In this document: positions 1 through 11,624 of the stretch, piece by piece
How positions within the stretch are numbered: position 1 is the stretch's first letter
Layout of the letters: each line of letters starts with the position of its first letter
Assembly: GCA_021432635.1 (NCBI GenBank)
Contig: MU270022.1
Coordinates: 930,001 to 994,000 of the forward strand
Reading direction: 5' to 3'
Origin: Thozetella sp. PMI_491
Lineage: Eukaryota; Ascomycota; Sordariomycetes; Chaetosphaeriales; Chaetosphaeriaceae
Length of the DNA: 64,000 nt
Made by a program: the position numbers and the translations under genes
Notes under the pieces: model-generated
Seen by the model: only the letters and a program-made list of their open reading frames with translations
What the model was told of the DNA's origin: nothing
Database searches by the model: none

Positions 1-734
1 TTGAAAGACCGATACGCACTTCGACTAACTGTTCGTGCTTTCGATGGATTAAGAGTGAAGGTGGGAAAGAGTGTGGACTTCGTAATAAATAGGTCTTGGG
101 ATTGCCGTGTTTAATATTTAGCACATCCCACCCAGCGTATGTGTGAACCAGCATACCTGGCGACGAAATTTAACCTCTTTACGAAAGGTCCGGGGCCTCG
201 TGCGTCAAATCGCAGGTATGAAACCTGTGCGTGTCACGTATATCGCTGAAGATTGAGCCATGATAAACCTAGTTAACCAAGGCAGCCGACAAGCAAATAA
301 GCCACGGCCAAGCATACAGTTGAGTTCTAACACACCTATCAAAGCAGCATAGCAAGGTAGGAGTAGCTTCAATATGTCAAGTTGCAAACTCGACTAACTG
401 AAGCGGACGAGACTGCAGAAAGCGCCATAATGCTGAAGTTTCATGTCCCGCGATCGGACTATTATATATCTCTTCTCCAGACCCCCGTAGCTGAACATGA
501 TCGATTGATCCTATGTCCAGCCCGTGAGCTTAGCAAAGTCGCACCGGGTGGTTCTACTGGGGTGGTTTTGGCAGACGTAGCGTGCAAAGAAGACGTGAAA
601 GAGTTCTCTATTCCAGAATGGAGCGGCATTGGCATCTCCTGTATCACTGAATATGATACCTATTAACTATACCTTGAAGTCTCCCATGTCCTAAGACTGC
701 AAGTATTGCAGTTCCTAGGGAGTCCCGGTTCCAG
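1..734. other. Gene-free left edge
   Basis: No convincing gene was found. The open stretches present are short, lack family motifs and have no plausible splice partners. The segment lies downstream (3' side) of the broken gene at 735-1313. Confidence 0.5.
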
Positions 735-1313
735 CTAATGTCTTGGCAGCTCCTTGACTTTGGAATATATGGCTCCTGCGTGATCGTCTCCATCCAAGGC
801 TACCAGAAAGCCCTCACTGACCAAATGCATGCTGACCTTCTCAATCCACCACTGGCAGTCTTTAACCTCTGCCGTTCTGAGACGCCCCAGAGCCCTGGCC
901 CCGTTATCAGCCGGGGTCACTCTGTTCAAGCTTGGGCCCGGAGCCGGCACTATTCTGCAGGCTGCGTCAAGAGCATTGACTGGAGAGGGGTTTAAAGAGT
1001 CTGCATCGCTTGCCGCGTCATCGGCTGACAGATGTTCAGCGGAGACCAATCCAAGAGGGAATACGTTAGGGTGTCTATCATCGTCCTGGATGTTGTAGCC
1101 GCGATCATAGTCTCACGCAAAACCATTGAGGCGGTCGCCCGTTACGTGGATTCGATCACCATTATGTCTTTCTTCCCCGTTAATATCGAGCTGCGGCATC
1201 CATAAGGACCAGTGTGCGGCGAAAAGACGTGAGGGGTAAACAAGCACGTATATAATTTGGCCCGGTTTCTTCAGTTGGTGGATATTGTGATTTTGTGGGA
1301 TTGTAATCGACAT
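735..1313 (-). pseudogene. Broken conserved fungal hypothetical gene
   Basis: The reverse strand from the ATG at 1313 reads one continuous frame to a stop at 735, interrupted by one in-frame TGA at 1113-1115. Before the stop it carries HWSLWMP and GDRIHVTGD; after it come DYDRGYNI and, near the end, VKDCQWWIEKV. From memory, this order of motifs (HWSLW, RIHVTGD, a Y-D-R motif, a late NCQ/DCQ-W) belongs to a widespread short fungal protein family of unknown function. A rescue intron removing the TGA would be about 31 bp and would delete the Y-D-R motif, so a premature stop is more likely. The family assignment was not checked by search. An alternative is a coding gene with a sequencing error at the TGA. 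Confidence 0.45.
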
Positions 1314-3204
1314 GACGGCGGACAACGTAGTGTATTTAGCTCCTGTTGAGCTAGAGTTGAGCCAATAGACCAGCAAATTATACGATGTTGTTGAAGGTAT
1401 TCCCAACAAGAAAGGATTCACCGCCTTTCCTTGTGGGCCATAGCCAGGCAGCCATGCCGGCAGATCAAAACAATGTAAGTATTGCTAAAACCTCGGCCTC
1501 AAGACAATAAATCACTGCAACTCTAGGGCCAGAGCTTTCTATTGTTGCCGTAGACCTTTCCTTTGGAGGCACCTCTTCCCGTGCTTCATCAATTAGCAAC
1601 CTTGGCCCCCTGTGTCGACACCAGTCGAGATATTTGTTCAAATTTAACGAGACGGTTGGCTACAACCTCAATTGCCTTCGCTTTACAATTTATCGATAAA
1701 GCATTGTAGTTTGAGCAGAAATTGTAACAAATACTTCTTTATCTTGAAGATTTTGAGAGGGTCTAAACCACGCATCACTATCTTACAGAAGTGTCGAACG
1801 ATGGCGATGTGTTCAAATAGTTACAATCCATACTTTGTCCCCATGTTGAATACGAGGGTGACTTTTGCAAACCACAAATTGTCACCATGCCAAAAAAAAA
1901 CCCTAAAAAAACACTCTCTGCTCGAACCTAGGCCGAACAGACTGATACTAGGATCTGCTTCCATAAGGTCATGTCTACGGAGAGAAGCTATGGTTCCAGT
2001 ATCGTCATAGCAAGGCCAGGAGTGTGATCGCATCAAACATGGTTACGACGCCATCGAGGAGCCATCCAAACTTGTCTTGGACTTTGGACTTTGGACTTTG
2101 GAGCGGCTCTAGCTACCCGGGACAATGATTTGGACCATCCCTTGCTGCTGTCTACCGGTAACAAAGTTCCAGACATAAGCGCCGCAGTCCGCGGACGACT
2201 AGCTCTTTCGAATGAGACGGGAAAATACAGAGTTTGCGGGCTTATCGGCATTTACTAGGCTAAAGTGGATTTGAGCATTGTTCCAGGTCCAATGTCAACC
2301 ATGCGTAGGATGTCTGGGCGCTTCTTACTGTGCTGATCGCCGGGCTCACCTGACTTGCGTGTACTTCACGAGCAGGTACCGACGACAAAGACAAGGGCGC
2401 TCCAGCTGGAATGGGGCGGGGCGGTTAGCTGCCGTCGCTTACATCCCATTGCATCTGGGCTAGAATTCCTCTGCCGATCGCTGCTGGCTCTGTCTAGCGG
2501 TGATTCGAGGCTGGGGCTGCCCACTGTACGCATCGCATCCGCCTGTGCCGATTGGGGAAGAAGGACCGGGAAGCACGGGAGCTACGAGATGCTTGTATGA
2601 GGCACGGCTGTGCGCCACACTGCGGGCGACTGGTTGGTCGCATGCTCTCGGCTCTTTCCCCCCCACGTTACACCAGTATCACAAGGAAGGAGCCGTAGGT
2701 GTCCATGGTAGGTTGGTGCTAGGTGCGACAGCCAAAGTATCGGAGCAGCAGGCAGCACATGCCTAACAGAAAAGTGCCTGGCACCGGACTTGCAGCAAAG
2801 AAATATGCACAAGTGGTGCTGCATCGTGTTCCGTGCACAGAGAGGGACAAAGCTTGCCTAACTGTGCCTGCCCTTCCCTTCCTTCGACCTTTTTTTTCTT
2901 TTCTTCGCCCACTCTGGCGCGAAGTCCTACCTTACCTTACCTAGCATCCATCATTTCCTTTCCAGGCCTACCTTACGACTAGTGCCACCATGCTCCTCTA
3001 GGATTATTTGCCCATAGTTGACCTTCCCCTCATCGCCAACGAAGCTCGCACCGCTTCTTGCCCCTCGCTCCAGCGCCCCACGGCGTTCCCCGCGCCGCCT
3101 TGCGCCCAGCCCAGATTTCTGCAGGGTCCCCCAGCCTGGCAGCACAGACACAGCTTTTTTCCATTCAGTGACTAGCTAGCTTCTCCATCGCCTAGTTCGG
3201 GACC
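1314..3204. other. Gene-poor stretch upstream of P450
   Basis: No gene was recognised. It contains a short tandem TTTGGAC repeat (about 2077-2102). Closer to the P450 start there is a pyrimidine-rich stretch with the repeated pentamer core CCTACCTTACCTTACCT (about 2927-2943), probably part of the P450 promoter or 5' leader. Confidence 0.45.
2077..2102. repeat. TTTGGAC tandem repeat
   Basis: About three and a half head-to-tail copies of the 7-mer TTTGGAC lie in non-coding DNA. It is a simple microsatellite with no visible link to a gene. Confidence 0.7.
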
Positions 3205-4959
3205 ATGGAGTCGCTGAGCAGCTTTTTGACATGGCGCTCCGCAGCTGGAGCTGCCGGCCTCTATTATGCAAGCCTTGTGTTTTACCGCCTGTTCTTCGAC
3301 CCGCTGGCGCGGTTCCCCGGCCCCAAGCTGGCGGCGATCTCGCGCTGGTATGAGGCCTATTACGATATGATCCAGAACGGCCAATACACTGCCAAGATTG
3401 AGCAGATGCACAAGAAATACGGTACGTTGCTTGCCATGACCGCCCCCCTCCGCCCCCCTCCGCCCCCCTCTGGCCCTCCCCCCCCGCCGTGTCTTAGATG
3501 CATCGCTCTAATCGCAGAACTCGTCCAGGCCCGATAGTTCGCATTAGCCCATACGAGCTGCACATTCACGATCCTGCTTACTTTGAGAAGCTCTACCGCC
3601 ACGATGGGCGCTGGGACAAGTACGCATGGTCGATCGACGCCTTCACCGCACCGGGAGCAGCCATCTGGACGCCATCCCACGAGGTCCACCGGGCTCGCCG
3701 GCAGCCCCTGAACCCCTACTTTTCCAAGGCCAAAGTAGCTGCTCGGCAGGATGTTGTCAACCGGAATGTGGACAAGCTTTGCGCACGCATGGCCGCCGTC
3801 GCCGGCAAAGGCGACGCCATCGACCTCGGCGCAGCGACCAGCGCCTTCTCCCGAGACATTGCCATCGAGTACATAATCCACAAGCAGCACAACAGCCTCG
3901 ACAAGGAAGACTTCAATGTGCTCATGACGACCGTGTTCCAGGACTCGGGACACATGTGGAGGGTCACCAAGCATGTCCGCTGGTTCGGCCCGGCCATCAT
4001 CTCCATGCCCATCGACTGGGCCATAAAGAACGCCGATGAAGGGACCAAGGCCTTCCTGACATACGTCAAGGTGATTTGTACATCATCTTTTTCGCCGCAT
4101 GGTTCTGACCATTGGTATTACAGGAAATGCGACAGTATACGCAAGAAATCCTGAACACGATAGCCTCGTCTCCTGTAGTAGACGACAAGGCCGAGCGCAC
4201 CGTCCTACATGAGATCACCGCCTCGGATCTCCCAGACTCGGAGAAGAAGTTTGAGCGCGTCGTCGACGATGTAGCAACGCTGGGCGGCGCTGGCTTCGAA
4301 ACGCCGGCGACGGTCCTGAGGCTTGTCTTTTTCCACGTGTTCAGCTCACCCGAGATCCTCCGGAGACTCAGGGATGAACTTTCCACAGCCCTTCAGGATG
4401 TCCCCAAGCCCGTCGATGTTAAGGTCTTGGAAAAGCTTCCGTACCTCACTGCAGTCCTCATGGAGGGACTGCGCCTTAGCCCCGGGCAGGCCACTCGCAC
4501 GCAGCGCATCGCCCCGGACAGGGATCTATTCTACAACGACTATCGCATCCCCGCCGGCACACCAGTTGGGATGACCACGCTACTACTCCACACAGATCCG
4601 GAGGTGTATCCGGACCCTTTGACCTTCAACCCCGATCGCTGGATGGACCCGACAGAGCGCAAAAAGGCTGAGAAGACATGGTTTCCTTTCTTACGGGGAA
4701 CGCGTATGTGTATAGGCATGCAGTAAGTCCTCCCCTGGTACTATTATTGTTTATCACGTTTCTGGATCTGACACGGGGTTTGCCCTTGCAAAGCCTGGCT
4801 TGGGCAGAGATGTACCTGCTCCTCGCTACCTTGGTGCAGAAGTTTGACTTCGAATTTGTGGACCGATGTGCGGAAGACTTTGAATGCACTAGCGACCAGT
4901 TCCTCATCGGTACAAAGAGCAGAGGTGTACTGAAAGCCCGCGTTACCTCCATCGCGTGA
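3205..4959 (+). CDS. Cytochrome P450, trichodiene-oxygenase-like
   Basis: Membrane-bound haem monooxygenase, probably on the ER. Four exons: 3205-3421, 3529-4070, 4124-4722 and 4794-4959. The phases join cleanly into 507 residues, the usual length. The first join rebuilds Y-GPIVRI and the last rebuilds CIGMHLAWAE, both typical of the family. Seen: an N-terminal hydrophobic segment followed by FPGPKLAA; the I-helix GAGFET (about 308-313); the ExxR motif EGLR (about 367-370); and the haem loop FLRGTRMCIG with its cysteine near residue 449. The N-terminal half (RRQPLNPYFSKAKV) resembles CYP58/trichodiene oxygenases. It is separated from the synthetase cluster by a 2.2 kb gap and the rhodopsin-like gene, so membership in cluster A is uncertain. 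The substrate is unknown. Intron 1 holds a C-rich repeat. Confidence 0.93.
3441..3487. repeat. C-rich repeat inside P450 intron 1
   Basis: Roughly three copies of a CCCCCCTCCG-like decamer followed by more C runs form the pyrimidine tract of the 107-bp intron 3422-3528. It is unusually long and G-poor, and the other introns here do not have it. Confidence 0.7.
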
Positions 4960-7186
4960 TCTAGCCTCGCGCTTAGACTTCATAATAACCCCTTGCGGGG
5001 CTCTAGCACAGCACACCGCGCCTCAACGCGTAGTTTCACTAGCTTCACGGGTGAGACAAGGTTTCCATGGTGTACACTCCCGCAGTCTGGAATATAATAT
5101 ATTCAGCTCCCTCATCTTCCCGCATCCGCAATGCTACCCGCCGTAGCGAAGGTCTTGGTTTTCTTGGCCCTTTTCCTCGACTCTTGGCAGATGCATAGGC
5201 CGAAGCCCGCGGCCGAACCGAGATAACTAGTAGAGCCGAACCGCGAGAATACAATTATGAGACCCTTGCCCCCTGGTCTAATAGTGACGCCGGGTGCAGG
5301 AAATATGTAGCAAATAGGGGCTGGGTGAGTGGATAGTTTCTCGTTCGGTAAGAACCGCAAATGAATGCATGCGCCCATCACGAACCGGTGCACGACTGCC
5401 GCAGGCATTTGCCGATACTCTCCAATGGATTAGTTGCTAGGTTCAAGCTGCCATACGTCCTGTTCGATCCTTGGTGCTAGCCCGCGACGCTGGTAACCGC
5501 CGAAATCTTCGCTGCGGACCTCGACTCTGCAGCGTCTATATGACTCGGCAGGCGAAGCTGTCGCTTAGCGAGCAAGCGACGCTGGACCCATCCTGTGGCC
5601 GGTTCTTCCCTGTAGCTTCGGGATAGAGGTTGTGCTCCTTGGAGGCACGGCAATGTCGTTTCCACGCAGCGTCTTGGCGCGGATCCTTCGCAACTAACGA
5701 GCGGGACATCGTGACGGCCCTTGTCGAATGGAGCAACCAGCTAGGCCAGCACAGGACAAGGTGGTGTTACTTTAACTCCCAACACCCTTATCGTGGGACT
5801 GGGACGACCTGGGGGAGTGGGAATGACATGGAGTGAATGCAGCCAAGGCGCGGGGTCTTAGGCGTCTTCACCCAGGGGGCTATGGCGCTATGGCAATCAC
5901 CCTGGAGCTCGAAGCTTAAACCAACTTCCATTCAAGCCACCTCGACAGTAACGCAATCTTCTCATGCGTCACGCACGGAGCTGAGCACATCGGCCCCGGC
6001 GCGTGTGGTTGAACATCGATCTGATTCGCCGTCTACCTACCTTCTCGGGTTCTAGGTACCATGCAGCCCTCACTCTCTCGCCTGCAGCCGGTTTATGCGG
6101 GCCGGCGGCAAGCTCATTCACTTTAATCGACTTGCTGCCTCTCGTAAAGAGAATCCTCCTGCATGCCTTTTGCACCCCGACCTTCCGTTACGGACTTCTC
6201 AGCTAGGAAAAAGCAACAAGGCGCAAACGCCACCAGCTCCAATTTGTGGTACTTCCAACACGTGTCCGTAGTCGATCACCGATCAGCTATAAATCCTAGC
6301 ACAAGGGCCTGGGGAGCAGCAATCCCCAGACCTGCATCATAGCGCCAATCTTGACGTGATAAAAGTACTTTTGGAAATCCCCGCGCACTGCGCTCCATGC
6401 ATAAATTTTGAATGCCCAAATCTGGGTGTAAGTCTTTGGGTGGGTGTGGATCGGTGGGTCTACTTAATCTTGTCTGGGGTCTTCGGTTGGGGCGGGGCGG
6501 CCATGCTGCGCTCCTGTACCTACCAGCCCCATCCGTTTAGAGTGTGGCTCTGGGATCTTCGGGCTGCGCTGCAGGGTGTCACCCCGCCATCCCGTAGGCT
6601 CGATCCTGCTGCGACTTTCGGTCATCGAGCCCACCCAGTCGTAGCTACCGCCCTTTCTCTCCCAACTTGTCATGCTTGAGCCAGCTGTGGTTCTCTGTGG
6701 TGGCTCGATTCTTGCCGATGTACCTGAGACATGGAGACATGGCTGGCCTTATCATCGGGCGGGTGATTTATCTCGCCGTCCCACGGTGTCTTAGATGCAC
6801 CTCGAGGGCGGAGTGTGGGATTGATACTGCACGGAATGATCGGGTTCGGGGTATTTTTTTGGGGTCATCCTGTGTGCTGTGGCCGTAATCCCTCCCGAGC
6901 CGAAGGCAGAGGTACAATTCCTGTCCCAGTTCCCGCCTTTCCAAACCCAATGGGAACAAAAGGAGGACACACCAGGGTTGCCCGCCCCCAAATGATGCCA
7001 CTCAGTCCATCATAACCTCTCTGGGGTCAATAGAACTCTTGTTGGTCATAAGCAAGCACACTCCTTAGACTTGTCATCCTTTTCTACTCACTGCCCTCAA
7101 ACCCAAGGGTCTAGCTCTACACACCTACTTCGGTAGTCTCGTATTCGTCCAACGCTCGTATATCACCTCTGCTCATTTTCTTGAGC
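4960..7186. other. 2.2 kb intergenic region
   Basis: Both strands were read without finding a convincing gene. The open frames are short, overlap one another in several frames and carry no recognisable motif. The right part (about 6.9-7.18 kb) is presumably the promoter and leader of the rhodopsin-like gene at 7187. Confidence 0.5.
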
Positions 7187-8480
7187 ATGGCTTCTTTCTC
7201 TGTCCCAGGGCAGAACCCAAGCGACCTCGGCCGAGGGCCCGCGATTGTTGGCGTAACATGGACGTTCACAGTCATCGCGGCTGGTGCCGTCTTCCTTAGG
7301 CTTTGTGTTCGCAAGAAGGTTGCCAACCGCCTTGGATTGGATGATTGGCTCATGCTTCTTGCTTTGGTGAGTGTTCAACCTTGTGGACAACTGGGATCGC
7401 GCGTTGCGCTAGTAGAGATGCTAACTCTCACGAAAATAACAAGCCATTCCAAATCGTCTATCAAGTCTTTCTCACCATATCCTATCACTACGGAATGGGA
7501 AAGCATGATGTGGATTTACAGATACCGGATGAACTGGTCCAGATCCTCAAATGGAATTGGTGGTCACTCGTACCCGGTTCTGTTGTATCTGTCCTCGCCC
7601 GGGTATCGGCTGCCATTCTTCTCACCCGCCTGTTCGGAGTCTACAGGTGGTTCAGGTGGTTCATGATCGTCCTCACTGTCTTGCAGACCGTAGCCACCAT
7701 TGTTCTGGTTCCCTGCGTCTTTCTGCAGAGCGACCCAGTCTCGGGCCTTTGGGATGTCTTTAACTTCACGGCTACTCACTGGGACAAGCGGGTTGTGCTT
7801 TATCTTCAATATGTCGGCCAAGGTGAGTTCCTTTTTTCCATTCTACCTAGGCCTCCAATTGTCTACGAGGGGCCACCGACAGAGTGCAGTAGTTAACTGA
7901 TAATTCTTTCAACCATGTAGCTCTCTTTACTTTCGCCGACCTGACCTTCGTCTTGTTCCCCGTCATGTTCATCTGGAAGCTGAACATGCCCCTGCAGCAG
8001 CGGATCGGATTGATGGTGCTAATGGCAGCATCTCTGCTGACCATGGCGGCCTCAATCCTGAAGCTCATTGCAGTCCAGGGTGCATCCGACCTCAAGCCCG
8101 ACGCACAGTACAACGCCAGCCTCGAGATGCTCTGGGTGGGCCTGGAGCAGACTTTTGTCATCATTATGGGCTGCGTACCTTCGCTCCGCAGTGTGCTCAA
8201 GCTCGATGGCTTTCGGTCTCTCTCGTCTTCTCTGTCGAGCTTTCTCCGGCGCGGTGACAAGAGCAAGGCGTCGTCGATGGACAACAAGAGCGATCCGGGT
8301 ACCTACAGCGATCTTGAGATGAACACGAACAGGCTCGGCGACCTGACCGGGGGCGGAAGACCTCCCATCACTGTCATTTCGCACCATCAGGACCGCGAGG
8401 GTAGCGAAGAGCGGCTGGCCCCGAGTGATGCTGTTTGGCGTGAGGACAAATTTACCATTTCTTATAATGGTGGTAAATGA
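7187..8480 (+). CDS. Rhodopsin-like (SAT4-type) integral membrane protein
   Basis: Predicted seven-helix plasma-membrane protein of the fungus-specific rhodopsin/SAT4 family, whose biochemical role is mostly unknown. Three exons: 7187-7366, 7444-7822 and 7921-8480, giving 372 residues. The start was chosen at the first ATG, giving MASFSVPGQN. Family signs are RLGLDDWLML after helix 1-2, the loop HYGMGKHDVDL at the start of exon 2, helices rich in L/V/F, LFPVMFIWKLNMP in exon 3, and a polar C-terminal tail of about 90 residues rich in Ser and charged residues. It sits between two P450 genes at the left border of cluster A, and a second family member lies at 28-29 kb. A sensing or transport role in the cluster would be inference. 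Confidence 0.9.
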
Positions 8481-9038
8481 GGTACAGCCGCAGGTTGGCC
8501 ATTATTAGCGCAACAGCAACCGAAAATGTGTCGCTTCCTCCGGCGCAAACGGACTTGGACGTGGCAAGGGTTCAGATACGAATAAATATCTCGAGTAAAT
8601 ACAGAATACCTTGTAGCCTACACTCAGGCATCAAACCTCCACAGGCCAATATTTTGCCTGCATTCAGCAACATTGATTACCTACATATATGCGGGAATGC
8701 GGCGCCCCAGAATGATCAAAAGTACCTAGTTATAGTAGGCGCCTATAACTAGCTCTAGACCATTGGTACCAATATATATACCGTACTGGGGAGAAAATAA
8801 TCACGTGCGCGATTATAGGCAAAATATCAGTTTGATTTAATAGTTCCAATTGAGTGTATCATAGGCATTAGAGACCACTGGGCAGCTATCGATTCGAGGA
8901 GTGTATCATTGCCCCCTCCATTCATAGAGCCATTAAGCAGGCTCCGAACAAACAACTATATTTATGCCTCTTCCGCTAGAGATACTTTTGAGGTAGTATG
9001 AAAGAAATCCGCTTTTCACACTCAGATAAGGGTTCGCC
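8481..9038. other. Convergent intergenic region
   Basis: Spacer between the 3' ends of the rhodopsin-like gene and the second P450. It is AT-rich in places and presumably holds both terminators. No gene was seen. Confidence 0.55.
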
Positions 9039-10723
9039 TCAAGCTTTTGGCCTCACCCTTATTCGAGTGTCCGAGGGCGGCGCCATGGTATTCAGAAACA
9101 CTTTACCTTTCGTCGGCTTTCCGACGAGCTCGATGTCGTAGTTCATAATGAGATGCGCCATCATCTGCTTGAGAACCTGCGAGGCCCACCATCGCCCAGG
9201 GCAGGTATGTCTGCCGTATCCAAACACCAGGAAAGAAGGCGTGATAGAAGTAATGAGCTCACGCGGTTGAGATCCCGACGCCTGATGCTCATCTCTACCA
9301 AGGCCTTCAAACTGGCGCGAAAAGCGGAATGCATCAAAGCGATCCGGGTCTTCGTAGTACGCTGCGTCCCGATGCATCGACTGGGTGGGAAAGACCATGC
9401 GCACGCCCGGGGGGATGTGAATGCCGTTGCCGAGATCAACAGATCCAGACTTGACGTCGCGGAAGAGACTAGTGATGGAAACGTCGGACAAGCGCATGGA
9501 CTCGCGCAGGGCGGAGTCACAGCGGTAGAGAGAGTCAACGGCCTCCGTGGTGGATAGGCTATCGTTGTGAGCTTGTGATACGCGTCGACACTCGGCCTCC
9601 AGACCACGGACGAAGTCTTCCGCGTCTGGGCTGTCGAAGAGATCCACGAGGCAGTGAGAGAAGACAAAAGAGACCGAAACGATGCTTGTGGTCATGATGC
9701 CGAGCAAGCGACAGGCAACTGATGCTGGCTCAAGTTTCTCGGGACCTTCCTCGGCACAGCATGGGATCAGCCACTGAAGGAAGTCGTCCTAGTGAGGTGA
9801 GTTAGCAACTGCGACTGAAGTGAAATCATATACGACTTAAAGGGAAAGTACGACTGTCTTACCGGTACTTCTTCTCCCTCTTCCCCGAATTTTCTCCATA
9901 TAGCGATTCTCTCCTCAATCAGTGGCGTGAGCATCGCGATGCACTGCCGCTGGTAGCGCCTTGTGGGCATGGAAAAGATAGGTCCCACAACCGGCCGGCA
10001 CACGGGCGGGAAGCAGTTAATGAGACCTGCGTAGACGAAGACGGCATTGGCAAATAGCCTCGACGCCTCCAGAAAGCGCTCATCGCGGCCAAGTGGTAAG
10101 CCTACAATGATGCGCTGCGCCGCGCGCACCGAGATGCGACCGCTCGCCTCCCAGGCGTTCAAGACCTTCCACTTGCCCGGGGTGTTGCCCCACACTTCAC
10201 TGAAGCCACGGGCGATCTCCTCGGCCGTGATGGCAGCCATTGCAGGCATGCAGTGCTTGGCAAAGCGCCGCCGGAAGGCGTCAAAGTGGAACATATTCTG
10301 GTAGATGCTGGGGTCTGAGTAGGCATAGGGGGCCTGGATCATGTCTGTCATACCAGGGAGGTTGGACCACTCTGCCTCAGTCGTCTTGTCAGGCCGGTTG
10401 AGCAGTGGGAGCAGTGACGGTGGGAGCACCACGATGGGCGTCCTGGTCAGCGTGGTGGGCATGGCGAACGGCCGGTCGAGCGGCTTGCTGAAGCGGAGGT
10501 AGCCATCATGCGAGTAACGCTGCGTTGAGGCGATGGACGCCGCGATGGCGCGGGCCTTGTAGAGGAGACCAGATGTGAGCCCGACTGTGTCGAGCTTCGC
10601 CCAGACATCAATGCTGGACTTGGCTGAGCGGCGGAAGAGCAGCCTGCTAGCAGCACCCTGCACGATGACCCACCCAACGGCAGCAATCAACAAGTATGAC
10701 CATTGATCGGCCCAGGACAACAT
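9039..10723 (-). CDS. Cytochrome P450, gibberellin/ent-kaurene-oxidase-like fungal clade
   Basis: Haem monooxygenase, likely a tailoring oxidase of cluster A. Two exons, 10723-9863 and 9788-9039, joined across a 74-bp intron in phase 0 to give 536 residues. The join rebuilds P-DDFLQWLI, a hallmark of this fungal clade. Other motifs are an N-terminal membrane anchor (YLLIAAVGWVIVQ), ExxR as ESMR (about 383-386) and the haem loop FGYGRHTCPG with Cys near 483. The I-helix reads TTSIVSVSFVFSH, without the classical AGxDT. Loss of that motif is known in this clade and may change how oxygen is activated. The gene is divergent from the methyltransferase at 11625 over a 0.9 kb shared promoter, which supports co-regulation. 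The substrate is unknown. Confidence 0.93.
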
Positions 10724-11624
10724 GATGACGGTAGTAATCAAGAACGTGATACACTGAGGAGAGGCCACCGGACGAGCACTGGAGGTAGCTTGGTCCAAGG
10801 AAGAGCGATGGTGCTTTGTGTGCTATCGAGACCGCTTACATCACAGCTTTTCGCGCAGCTTGGCGCGTAGTAGATAGAGGCAATGGTTACCAATGTGCCC
10901 GAGACTCCCAATGCCGAAGCGAGGCGCGGGAGTGCATATGTTGGCGCATCCTTGGCGCGCCTATCATCAAATCGTGGCGCGCAAGGCGGACGGTTCGCAG
11001 CGGCGTCTGCGGATACACAGGATGCAGTGGCATTGGCCACTTTCCAGCCCGTGAGCATTTTTAAGGTGGCTTACATGGGTAAGGGTGGTAAGCTAGTAGA
11101 AGGATCTTAGCGAGTGTGATTAACAGGAGGACCTCCGGAAGTGCGGTTCGCCGATCAGCACAGACAGCTCGTTTTCGATGCCTTCGAAAAGTCTCACAGT
11201 GGTCACATGCCCTGTTCAATGGCATGAGGGAGCCGAACACGACTAATGACCGAGTCAGCCTCTACAAGGCAACTAAAACCGGCCCCATGCGATCCTCAGA
11301 CATTAATACTGACCGAGTCGACCCCTGCCTTGGGTACACACATGCTGTGTATCTACGTTTGTACCTAAGACACTTTATCTAGCCCCGCACAACAACCTAA
11401 CCCACAACCCCTCCTCCTACCGAATGACAGTTGTAGAACGTGATCCTTCTGCAACTGGTACTTCCGAACCAGGACGGTGGGCCACCGCTGCACAAGGCAG
11501 GAAAGCACTGCTGACTCCGTGGCCATTAGTCGCCAAGTCGCCCGCACGCATCTAGATCTAATTGCACTACCCTACCTGCTCGATTTTGACCAAATTTGAT
11601 TTGCTCCAAGACCGTGGATGCAAA
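10724..11624. promoter_or_regulatory. Divergent promoter, P450 / O-methyltransferase 1
   Basis: A 901-bp region between two divergent cluster genes. No gene was found. It must hold the upstream signals of both, so a shared binding site is plausible, but no motif was identified with certainty. Confidence 0.5.

Noticed and set aside
2278-2824. Several overlapping open frames on both strands upstream of the first P450
   Set aside because: They overlap in many frames, have no motif, no splice partners and biased composition from GC-rich DNA; most likely chance.
5045-6888. Open frames of 60-107 codons in the gap between the P450 and rhodopsin-like genes
   Set aside because: No family motif, no consistent coding bias, mutually overlapping on both strands.
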